Notes under the pieces: model-generated
Seen by the model: the letters and a program-made list of their open reading frames with translations, nothing else
Told to the model about the DNA's origin: nothing
Databases searched by the model: none
Translations under genes and position numbers: made by a program
In this document: piece after piece, positions 51,159 to 58,429 of the stretch
Layout of the letters: every line of letters begins with the position of its first letter
Position numbering within the stretch: the first letter of the stretch is position 1
DNA from: Cognatitamlana sp035818475
Lineage (GTDB): Bacteria; Bacteroidota; Bacteroidia; Flavobacteriales; Flavobacteriaceae
Length of the DNA stretch: 64,000 bases
Reading direction: 5' to 3'
Assembly: GCF_035818475.1 (NCBI RefSeq)
Contig: NZ_JAYMGV010000001.1
Coordinates: 558,001-622,000, forward strand

Positions 51159-52352
51159 TCAGGTAGAGATTTTAGACTTTCTGTAAATATTTAAAATTAG
51201 CATTGCTATTCCTAAAGGCAAAAGTATACTGGAAAGAAACAAAAAAAGGTAGTAGTTAGACATGAGCCCCTTACCCAAATAAAACATGATTCCTTGAATC
51301 ATTAATAATAGCTCAGTTAAAATAAAGCCGGATACAAAACTTGCTATTCCAAATTTCAAAACCATATTATAAATTACCAGCCTACTTTGTAGTATAAATG
51401 AAAATAGAAACCCTGTAACAATTCCCAACATGGTTAAATGAATAAAACCAATAATGAGATTACGGTGTTGATAAAGCGTTTCAGAAAATTCAGGATTAAG
51501 AGATACTAGCTGTAACCCAAGCTTTAAAATCAAACAAAAAATCACAAAATTATAGAGATAGACCGTTAGCTTATTATTAGATTGTAAAAGCCTAAACTGG
51601 TAGGGTTTTATCAGTTTTAAAAAAAGAAACAGCACTAATAGCTGTAAGCACACACCCACTCCATTTATAACTAATAAAATCTTATAGGGGGCAAACCAAT
51701 AAATGGGCAATGCCATGGTTAAAACAGTTGAAACCATTAACAGTTTAAAAAATATCTGAAACTGTTTTGAGTACTGTATTCCTAAAAGATGAAAAAAGAT
51801 AGCTAATACTGCAATTAAAAACCACCCATTAAATTGAAAGTGTAAAAAGAACTGAATAGCAATGTTATAAAAAGCTGACATCCTTCCCAACATGGAAACC
51901 GCAGGCCCTAAACACCAAACACCTCCTGTAGATAACAGCATAAATATCAAAGATGCTTTAAGCAAATATTGTGTCGCTACTGATTGTGCTTTATGCTGTT
52001 TCCAAATGAGATAAACAAAGTAGTAGCTACAAAAAATATGTAAGGTAGAAAAGGAAATAGATATAGCCGCGTAACCCTGAAAAGGAAAACTAAGCATCAT
52101 GCCCACCACAGCAAACTGGGTAACCCAAAACAATTTATTATAAATAGGCTTTTTTTCAGGAACAAAATAATGTACAATGAGTACATATAATATTAAATAC
52201 ACCCAACCAAGCATGGCTATATGAGAATGCGCATGCGTTAAAAACCTATAATTAAAAAATGATTGCCCAACAAATGAATAGCGCAATAACACCCCCATTA
52301 AAGCAGCTATTAAAAAATTAATTAAGCAGACTATGACGAGTTTTTTTGACAC
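51159..52352 (-). CDS. Haem-copper oxidase subunit I-like membrane protein
   Basis: A 397-residue protein with about eleven or twelve helices. FLTHAHSHIAMLGWVYLILYVLIVHYFVPE near residues 37-66 resembles the helix II haem-His region of NorB/oxidase subunit I. FFLHFQFNGWFLIAVLAIFFHLLG near 171-194 resembles the NorB segment with VHLWVEGVWELIMGG. The other canonical metal histidines are not clear, so catalysis is doubtful. It lies next to ric, in the denitrification island, on the minus strand. A role in haem, NO or copper handling is likely by context, but no function is established. Confidence 0.55.
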   Translation of the reverse strand: MSKKLVIVCLINFLIAALMGVLLRYSFVGQSFFNYRFLTHAHSHIAMLGWVYLILYVLIVHYFVPEKKPIYNKLFWVTQFAVVGMMLSFPFQGYAAISISFSTLHIFCSYYFVYLIWKQHKAQSVATQYLLKASLIFMLLSTGGVWCLGPAVSMLGRMSAFYNIAIQFFLHFQFNGWFLIAVLAIFFHLLGIQYSKQFQIFFKLLMVSTVLTMALPIYWFAPYKILLVINGVGVCLQLLVLFLFLKLIKPYQFRLLQSNNKLTVYLYNFVIFCLILKLGLQLVSLNPEFSETLYQHRNLIIGFIHLTMLGIVTGFLFSFILQSRLVIYNMVLKFGIASFVSGFILTELLLMIQGIMFYLGKGLMSNYYLFLFLSSILLPLGIAMLILNIYRKSKIST

Positions 52353-52390
52353 TTCTATTTATTTCTAAATGATAAATATAATAAACTAAA

Positions 52391-52422
52391 AAATTCCGAA
52401 AAGATTAGCCTTTTCGGAATTT
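52391..52422 (-). terminator. Terminator after ric
   Basis: AAATTCCGAAAA (52391-52402) pairs with TTTTCGGAATTT (52411-52422). Read on the minus strand the stem is followed by T residues. It separates ric from the oxidase-like gene on the same strand. Confidence 0.8.
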
Positions 52423-52470
52423 AGGGCTTTTTAAACAAGCCGGAACATATCCCAATAATCTGGCGTACTA

Positions 52471-53202
52471 CTAATCAAATTGTTGCTCTAGTTTTATGGC
52501 TTTAGGAAACAGAATATTATTTTCCAAATGAATATGCAAATGCAGGTCCTGCTCAAATTCTTCAAGCATAGCATAAGCCACTCTAAAGGTATTACATGCA
52601 TCTGCAGGAGGGTTATAGTTATTTGTTAATTCGGCAATCTCCCTGAATCTTACCCCCTCATTGTCATGTTCATGTTTCATCATTTCAATAGGGTTTTCAA
52701 CAGTTCCAAAATGAGGAGCTTCAATAGCATTCTGGCTTAATGTAGCGGCAACCATTTTTTTCACGAACGGAAAAAGCACCAACTCTTCTTTTTTCATATG
52801 AGCAGCCAATTCACCGGCCGAAGCTGTAAAAAGCTCATTGATCTTAAATAACTCCGGGTGACGCTCACCATGAACTCTACATAATTTATCCAGAAACTGA
52901 CGAAGTACAGGAATTTTTGCTTCAACATAACGGTGGTGTTTCTTTTCAATATAATCAATCAATAAATCTGCCGGCCACGATTTATAATCAATGGACTGGT
53001 CTGCTTTAGAATTCAAAACAGCATCAAGCCTATCAAGTAATTCGTTTGTGTCGATGCCATTTTTTTCACATACCTCTTCAACGGTTCTATGTCCTCTACA
53101 GCAAAAATCAATGCCATAATTAACAAATACTGCCGCCGTTCTAAAATCGTCTGCTACAAACTGCCCAATTTGTTTTTGAGCATTATTATTTAATATTTCC
53201 AT
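52471..53202 (-). CDS. ric: Iron-sulfur cluster repair di-iron protein (RIC/ScdA/YtfE)
   Basis: A 243-residue cytoplasmic protein; the ATG at 53202 (MEILNNNAQKQIGQF) is preferred because it matches the family start, and a longer frame reaches past the operator-like site. The N-terminal ScdA domain has NYGIDFCCRGHRTVEEVC with the paired Cys. The hemerythrin-like domain supplies the His and Glu ligands: RYVEAKIPVLRQFLDKLCRVHGERHPEL, HMKKEELVLFPF, MMKHEHDNEG and HIHLENNILFPKA. RIC proteins repair Fe-S clusters damaged by NO. It is downstream of the NsrR-like regulator gene and preceded by a variant operator. Confidence 0.93.
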   Translation of the reverse strand: MEILNNNAQKQIGQFVADDFRTAAVFVNYGIDFCCRGHRTVEEVCEKNGIDTNELLDRLDAVLNSKADQSIDYKSWPADLLIDYIEKKHHRYVEAKIPVLRQFLDKLCRVHGERHPELFKINELFTASAGELAAHMKKEELVLFPFVKKMVAATLSQNAIEAPHFGTVENPIEMMKHEHDNEGVRFREIAELTNNYNPPADACNTFRVAYAMLEEFEQDLHLHIHLENNILFPKAIKLEQQFD

Positions 53203-53216
53203 GGTTTTATTTATTT

Positions 53217-53232
53217 CGGATAATTTTATCCT
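53217..53232 (-). promoter_or_regulatory. Variant Rrf2-type operator before ric
   Basis: CGGATAATTTTATCCT (53217-53232) is nearly the same as AGGACAAATTTATCCT of the nirK site, with GGATAA and TTATCC as matching arms. It sits 15 bases before the ric start, in the gap after rrf2. Confidence 0.5.
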
Positions 53233-53250
53233 ATTTATATTCAAATTTTT

Positions 53251-53685
53251 TTAAATCTTTAAAAATGATGTTCCTGATTTTATGTTTCGTGCCAATTCGT
53301 CTAAACTTGTGTTTTCTAACATATCTTTTAATTCCTCCCTTACACTTTTAAATTTGTCATGTACAGGACAGGGATGATCTTCATCACACTTTTTTAAGCC
53401 TAAACCGCAACCATTATAAATACTATCTCCATCAATGGCATTGACAATTTGAGATAATTTTACATTTTTAATTTGATTTCTTTCAATTTCAAATCCGCCA
53501 TAAGCTCCTTTTATAGAGTTAACCACTTGATGTTTAACTAAAGCTTGTAAAATTTTTGCAGTAAAGGCTTGAGGCGAATCTATTTCTTTTGCAATTTCTT
53601 TAGGGCTTACACGCTTGCCTTCATAAGATTGTGTAGCAATAAAAATTGCTGCTTTAATTCCGTATTCACAAGCTTTTGAAAACAT
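53251..53685 (-). CDS. nsrR: Rrf2-family regulator, NsrR-like
   Basis: A 144-residue regulator. The winged-helix DNA-binding part (1-80) has YGIKAAIFIATQSYEGKRVSPKEIAKEIDSPQAFTAKILQALVKHQVVNSIKGAYGGF. The cluster-binding loop has three Cys in NGCGLGLKKCDEDHPC: C93-x6-C100-x5-C106, like the [Fe-S] ligand set of NsrR and IscR. Its company (ric, nor, nirK) favours NO sensing, although an iron-sulfur or redox sensor of the IscR kind cannot be excluded. Its promoter overlaps a matching palindrome, suggesting autorepression. Confidence 0.8.
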   Translation of the reverse strand: MFSKACEYGIKAAIFIATQSYEGKRVSPKEIAKEIDSPQAFTAKILQALVKHQVVNSIKGAYGGFEIERNQIKNVKLSQIVNAIDGDSIYNGCGLGLKKCDEDHPCPVHDKFKSVREELKDMLENTSLDELARNIKSGTSFLKI

Positions 53686-53704
53686 AATGTTTAGTAATTA
53701 ACTG

Positions 53705-53744
53705 CAAAGATATGAAGAGATTTTAAATAGGACAAATTTATCTT
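53705..53744 (-). promoter_or_regulatory. Promoter of rrf2/nsrR with overlapping operator
   Basis: On the minus strand TTTG (53736-53733) and TATCTTTG (53712-53705) are separated by 20 bases, a good housekeeping promoter. AGGACAAATTTATCTT (53729-53744, plus strand) covers the -33 box and shares GGACAAATTTATC with the nirK operator. Confidence 0.7.
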
Positions 53745-53753
53745 AATTAAACT

Positions 53754-54101
53754 TTAATAGTGATTTTTATACCACACCTTTTGCCATTCGCGCTTGAGAA
53801 TTAAAAAAGACACTGCTTCAGCTAGTATTATTAAGTCTTTATCATCTAAAGCTTTTACCTGACGTTCCGGAACATCTATAATATATAGCAGGTTAAGGTA
53901 TTCTGTGAATTTTTCCTGAATCAGTTTATAAATAGTTTCGTGAAGTAGAAGTTTTAAGCTTGAAGGCAAAATATCTTCATGAAAATCTAAATCAATATTA
54001 GCCAAAAGAAAATCTTTATTAAGCTGAAGAATTAATTTTTTATATAAATCTAACTGATTTGCTTCATCAATTAAACCATCAAAAGTAGCAGGTAATTGCA
54101 T
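53754..54101 (-). CDS. Conserved small protein next to polyprenyl synthetase
   Basis: A 115-residue, mostly helical protein of unknown function. It is rich in Leu and charged residues (LDLYKKLILQLNKDFLLANIDLDFHEDILPSSLKLLLHETIYKLI) with a C-terminal segment DDKDLIILAEAVSFLILKREWQKVWY. No signal, helix or metal motif was seen. Its ATG directly abuts the stop codon of the upstream polyprenyl synthetase gene, so the pair is co-translated. I do not recognise a family. Confidence 0.6.
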   Translation of the reverse strand: MQLPATFDGLIDEANQLDLYKKLILQLNKDFLLANIDLDFHEDILPSSLKLLLHETIYKLIQEKFTEYLNLLYIIDVPERQVKALDDKDLIILAEAVSFLILKREWQKVWYKNHY

Positions 54102-55076
54102 TTAAACCGTTCTGTTCATTAAACTGTTACCAAAAGCTTCCAATAATTCTTTTTTATCATTTGAAATATTGAGGGATTGTAATACCCTAAAAGCCATATC
54201 AGTATACACTTGAATAGCCTGCTTTGTTTCAACGGCCGATCCTGAAGATATGAATAACGACTTAACACCTTCTATCTTATCAGTTGGATCATCTGGTGTT
54301 GATGAAAATAAGCGCTCTAACGCCGCACTATCCTCTTTATTTGAAAACTCTAAAGCTTTTAAATATAAATATGTTTTTTTATTCTCAATAATATCACCTC
54401 CAACTTGCTTTCCAAAAGTCTTAGGGTCTCCAAAAGCATCCAGATAATCATCTTGCAATTGAAAAGCAATACCCAAATTTTTGCCAAATTCATAAATATG
54501 ATGCTGATCTTCTGGAGAAGCACCGGCTACAATAGCACCCATTTTCATAGCAGCTCCAATCAAAACAGCTGTTTTGAACTCAATCATCTTTAAATACTCA
54601 GATATACTTACATCCTGCCTGGTTTCAAAATCAACATCATATTGCTGGCCTTCACAAACCTCTAACGCTGTTTTACTAAACAATTTTGCTAAAGCTTGAA
54701 AAACATGCGCCTCATAGTTTTCAAAAAGTTGATACGCCATAATAAGCATGGCATCTCCTGATAAGATCCCGGTATTAATATCCCACTTTTCATGTACAGT
54801 TTTTTTTCCTCTGCGTAAAGGAGCATCGTCCATAATATCGTCATGAACTAAGGAAAAGTTATGAAATACTTCTATGCTTAATGCTGCATTTAAAGCCACT
54901 TTATAATTTTCGTTAAAAATATCAGCGGTCATTAATGTTAAGACAGGCCTAAGCCGTTTTCCACCCAAATTTAAAATATACGTTACAGGCTCATAGAGGT
55001 TTTTAGGCTCCCTAAATGTGGTATACTCTTCTAAATATTTTATAAAATCCTCTTGGTATTTTTCAATTGACTGCAT
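54102..55076 (-). CDS. Polyprenyl synthetase (trans-prenyltransferase)
   Basis: A 324-residue isoprenoid enzyme that condenses allylic diphosphates with IPP; ATG at 55076 (MQSIEKYQEDF) is preferred to one six codons upstream. It has GGKRLRPVLTLM, the first aspartate-rich motif in LVHDDIMDDAPLRRGKKTVH, and the second in QLQDDYLDAFGDPKTFGKQVGGDIIENKKTYL. The residues before the first DDxxD (FHNFSLVHDD) set product length, probably geranylgeranyl or longer, but the exact product is not decided here. It may supply the quinone tail or carotenoid precursors. Confidence 0.9.
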   Translation of the reverse strand: MQSIEKYQEDFIKYLEEYTTFREPKNLYEPVTYILNLGGKRLRPVLTLMTADIFNENYKVALNAALSIEVFHNFSLVHDDIMDDAPLRRGKKTVHEKWDINTGILSGDAMLIMAYQLFENYEAHVFQALAKLFSKTALEVCEGQQYDVDFETRQDVSISEYLKMIEFKTAVLIGAAMKMGAIVAGASPEDQHHIYEFGKNLGIAFQLQDDYLDAFGDPKTFGKQVGGDIIENKKTYLYLKALEFSNKEDSAALERLFSSTPDDPTDKIEGVKSLFISSGSAVETKQAIQVYTDMAFRVLQSLNISNDKKELLEAFGNSLMNRTV

Positions 55077-55151
55077 CAAACAAAAATAATGCAATTCATC
55101 ATATTAAAAAGTCCCGGTGTAAATTATATGTTAAAAAAACATTAAAACTTT

Positions 55152-55192
55152 GGAAACTTTTTTGGTTTTTAAAGTTTCCGGTTATAGATTTG
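55152..55192 (+). promoter_or_regulatory. Promoter and TetR-type operator of the efflux operon
   Basis: TTTG (55161-55164) and TAGATTTG (55185-55192) are separated by 20 bases. The perfect inverted repeat GGAAACTTT (55152-55160) / AAAGTTTCC (55171-55179), with a 10-base gap, brackets the -33 box. The TetR protein encoded just downstream is the likely binder. Confidence 0.75.
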
Positions 55193-55201
55193 CACCTGAT
55201 T

Positions 55202-55807
55202 ATGAGAGAAAAAATACTATTAGGTGCATCAGATTTGTTTCTAAACTATGGTTTTAAGAGTGTTACTATGGACGATATTGCCAATAGTTTAGGCATTTCT
55301 AAAAAGACCATTTATCAACACTTTGATAATAAAACGAAGCTGGTTGAAGCCACATCAATGTATTTATTTGAATTAATATCTGAAGGTATAAATCAAATAT
55401 GTGCTTTAGAAAAAAACCCCATAGAGGAAATTTACAGTATCAAACAATTTATCATGGAGCATTTAAAAGATGAAAAATCTTCTCCGCAGTATCAATTACA
55501 AAAATATTATCCAAACATATTTAGCACACTAAAAGACAAACAATTTAAAGTTATGCAAACCTGCGTTATAGACAACCTTAATCGTGGGATAGAACAGGAG
55601 CTTTACAGGAAATCTATAAATGTAGACTTTATTTCAAGGATTTATTTCAGTCTTATGTTAGCTATAAAAGACAAAGCATTATTTCCCAGTCGCCAATTTT
55701 CTATGAAAATGCTAATGAGTAATTATTTGGAATACCATTTAAGAGGTATTTGTACACCTAAAGGATTAGAAACTTTAAACAAATTTATAACATCAAATCA
55801 AACATAA
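55202..55807 (+). CDS. TetR/AcrR family regulator of the efflux operon
   Basis: A 201-residue repressor; ATG at 55202 (MREKILLGASDLF) starts the typical TetR N terminus, and a longer frame would run through the promoter. The HTH at about residues 24-47 reads VTMDDIANSLGISKKTIYQHFDNKTKLVEA. The C-terminal helical domain should bind a ligand of unknown identity. It is the first gene of TetR-TolC-adaptor-RND and is followed after 13 bases by tolC, so the repressor is encoded within its own target operon. Confidence 0.92.
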   Translation: MREKILLGASDLFLNYGFKSVTMDDIANSLGISKKTIYQHFDNKTKLVEATSMYLFELISEGINQICALEKNPIEEIYSIKQFIMEHLKDEKSSPQYQLQKYYPNIFSTLKDKQFKVMQTCVIDNLNRGIEQELYRKSINVDFISRIYFSLMLAIKDKALFPSRQFSMKMLMSNYLEYHLRGICTPKGLETLNKFITSNQT

Positions 55808-55820
55808 ACAATCACAAAAA

Positions 55821-57164
55821 ATGAAAAACAAACTAATTATATATTTTTATTTACTATGTGCTGTTTCCGGGTTTTCCCAGGAAGCCAAACAAAGTTTTTC
55901 TTTACATGAAGCCATAGACTTTGCTTTGGAAAACAATAGAACAGCCAAAAATGCATCCCGAGATGTTGATGCGGCTTACAAGCAAAAATGGGAAGCCATT
56001 GCTTCTGGTTTGCCACAAATTAGTGCAAGTGCAGAGTATCAAAACTTTCTAAAACAGCCTGTTTCATTAATTCCGGCAGAATTTGTTGGAGGTAACTCAG
56101 GAGATTTTATAGAAGTTGTTTTTGGAACAAAACAAAACATCAGCGCTACTGCTACATTAAGTCAAAAAGTATTTGACGGTTCTTATATAGTGGGATTACA
56201 ATCTGCAAAGGTCTTTTTAGAAATTTCAAAAAATGCCAAGGTTAAAACAGATTTAGAAGTAAGAAAAGCTACCATTAATGCTTATGGCAATGTGTTATTA
56301 TCAGAAGAAAGTGTTAAAATATTTGAAGAAAACAGAAAGACACTTCAAAAAAACCTCAACGAACTTACTAAAATTTATGAAAATGGTTTAGAAGAAGAAG
56401 AAAGTGTTGAGCAATTAAAAATCACATTATCCAGTATAGAGAGTGCTTTGAACAATGCAACACGCCTTAAGGCTGTTGCCTACCAAATGTTTAATATGAC
56501 TTTAGGCCTGGATGTGGATCACCCGTCAATTCTAGAAGACAATCTGGAAACGCTTACGGCCAGCAATGTAGATTTGGGCTTGATCAATAATCCGTTTTCA
56601 ATAGAAAACACTATTGATTATCAAATTGCCGAGAATGATAAAACCTCTAAAGAGCTATTAGTAAAACTTGAAAAAAGTAAAGCTTTACCAACTTTAAATA
56701 CTTTTATTAATGGTGGGTATTCCGGGTTTAGCGATAGTTTTACCTTTGGTGACAGAAGTCAAAAATGGTTTGGTTCTTCACTATTTGGTCTTAATTTGAA
56801 TATCCCCATCTTTAGTTCCGGCATGCGTGGAGCATCAACACAAAGAGCAAAGATCAATTTAGAAAAATCTAAGGATAATCTAACAGAAACTGAGCAACGC
56901 ATTAAACTTGAAATTGCAACCGCTAAAAGTGATTATCAGTTCTCCATTGAGGATTATACTAATAAGAAGGAAAATCTGGAACTGGCAGAACGTATAGAGG
57001 CAAAAAACGAAACTAAGTTTTTTGAAGGTATTGCTTCAAGTTTTGAACTCAGGCAGGCACAAATTCAATTATACACCGCTCAACAGGATTTTCTTAAAGC
57101 TATGCTTGACGTTATTACCAAAAAAGCAGAACTGGAAACCGTATTAAATAGCATCAATCAATAG
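55821..57164 (+). CDS. tolC: TolC-family outer-membrane efflux protein
   Basis: A 447-residue exported protein with a signal peptide (YLLCAVSGFSQ). It is built from two repeats of long helices and short strands, with SFSLHEAIDFALENNRTAKNASRDVDAAYKQKWEAIASGLPQISASAEY in the first half and LYTAQQDFLKAMLDVITKKAELETVLN at the end. It forms the trimeric outer-membrane exit duct for the RND pump encoded two genes later. Order and spacing (25 bases to the adaptor gene) indicate one operon. Confidence 0.92.
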   Translation: MKNKLIIYFYLLCAVSGFSQEAKQSFSLHEAIDFALENNRTAKNASRDVDAAYKQKWEAIASGLPQISASAEYQNFLKQPVSLIPAEFVGGNSGDFIEVVFGTKQNISATATLSQKVFDGSYIVGLQSAKVFLEISKNAKVKTDLEVRKATINAYGNVLLSEESVKIFEENRKTLQKNLNELTKIYENGLEEEESVEQLKITLSSIESALNNATRLKAVAYQMFNMTLGLDVDHPSILEDNLETLTASNVDLGLINNPFSIENTIDYQIAENDKTSKELLVKLEKSKALPTLNTFINGGYSGFSDSFTFGDRSQKWFGSSLFGLNLNIPIFSSGMRGASTQRAKINLEKSKDNLTETEQRIKLEIATAKSDYQFSIEDYTNKKENLELAERIEAKNETKFFEGIASSFELRQAQIQLYTAQQDFLKAMLDVITKKAELETVLNSINQ

Positions 57165-57189
57165 TCAACTAATCAAAAAAACAGCAAAA

Positions 57190-58359
57190 ATGAAAACTAT
57201 ATATTCAATATTATTAGCCACGGTTCTTTTAACCTCATGTGGGTCAAGCAGCAAAAAATCTGTAGAAGACATTATAGCAACCCAGGATTTAAAACTTATC
57301 AGAAAAACAAAAACTGAATTAGATGCCAAAGCTGTAGAGATCTCTGCCCAGCTTAAGCAATTAGAAGCTAGCATAAGGACATTAGATCCACAAGCTAAAG
57401 TGCCTTTGGTAACTACATTTAAGGTTGAGGAAGCTAAATTTACGCATTTTGTTGAGCTACAAGGAAGTGTCAGTACAAAACAAAACCTAATTATCTTCCC
57501 TGAATTTTCAGGAGTTCTTTCTCAGGTTTTTGTTAAAGAAGGGCAAAATGTAAGTAAGGGTCAAATTTTAGCAAAAATTGATGATGGTGGCTTAAGCCAG
57601 CAATTGGCACAATTAAAAATTCAAACCAATCTGGCAAAAACAACTTTTGAACGCCAGGACCGTTTATGGAAACAAAAAATAGGAAGCGAAATACAATATT
57701 TACAAGCTAAGGCTACCTATGAAGCCCAAATGGAAGCGACCAACCAATTAGAACAACAAGTAGCAAAAACTACCGTTCGTGCGCCTTTCTCTGGTGTTAT
57801 AGACGATGTAATAACAGACCAGGGAAGTGTGGTGGTTCCGGGACAATCCCAATTGTTCAGAATTGTCAACCTTAGCAATATGTATATAGAAACAGATGTT
57901 CCGGAACGTTATGTTTCAGACATTGTAAAAGACAAAGAGGTAAAAGTCTATTTTCCTATTTTAGGAAAAGAAATAGATACTAAAGTAAGGCAGGCAGCTA
58001 GCTTTATTGACCCTGCTAACCGTACCTTTAAAGTTGAAATACCGGTTCCTAACAACAACAAATCCATAAAACCAAATCTTACTGCCAGGCTTAAAATCAA
58101 CGATTATTCAAATGACAAAGCTATTTTGATTCCGCAAAGTATTATTTCTGAAAACGCACAGGAACAACAATATGTATACACTGTTACTGATAAGGTTGAA
58201 AACAAAGCTAAAGTAAAACGTGTGTTTATTGAAACCGGTAAAACTCAGGGAGACTATATTGAAGTTATATCTGGTATTCAAAATGGTGTAGAAATTATTG
58301 AAGAAGGCGCCAGAAGTGTAAAGCAAGGACAAGACATAAAGATTTTAGTTAGTCAATAG
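57190..58359 (+). CDS. RND efflux periplasmic adaptor (HlyD/MFP family)
   Basis: A 389-residue lipoprotein (lipobox TVLLTSC, Cys17). A coiled-coil start (about 25-60) precedes the adaptor fold. The lipoyl-type halves are GVLSQVFVKEGQNVSKGQILAKIDDGGL and TVRAPFSGVIDDVITDQGSVVVPGQ, joined by a helical hairpin (ATYEAQMEATNQLEQQVAK). The beta-barrel domain holds VPERYVSDIVKDKEVKVYFP. It bridges the pump at 58430-61921 and the TolC duct. The substrate cannot be read from the sequence. Confidence 0.92.
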   Translation: MKTIYSILLATVLLTSCGSSSKKSVEDIIATQDLKLIRKTKTELDAKAVEISAQLKQLEASIRTLDPQAKVPLVTTFKVEEAKFTHFVELQGSVSTKQNLIIFPEFSGVLSQVFVKEGQNVSKGQILAKIDDGGLSQQLAQLKIQTNLAKTTFERQDRLWKQKIGSEIQYLQAKATYEAQMEATNQLEQQVAKTTVRAPFSGVIDDVITDQGSVVVPGQSQLFRIVNLSNMYIETDVPERYVSDIVKDKEVKVYFPILGKEIDTKVRQAASFIDPANRTFKVEIPVPNNNKSIKPNLTARLKINDYSNDKAILIPQSIISENAQEQQYVYTVTDKVENKAKVKRVFIETGKTQGDYIEVISGIQNGVEIIEEGARSVKQGQDIKILVSQ

Positions 58360-58429
58360 GCTTCGTTTTTAGAACCTTCAAAAAACATTTTTAAAGCCTA
58401 ACAACATAAACACAAACGACTATAAAGCA

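Noticed and set aside
52371..52382. FNR-like TGATAAATATAA upstream of the oxidase-like gene
   Set aside because: One half-site is broken (ATAA instead of ATCA) and only 18 bases separate it from the start codon, leaving no room for a -7 box at the 23-base spacing seen at nos and nirK.
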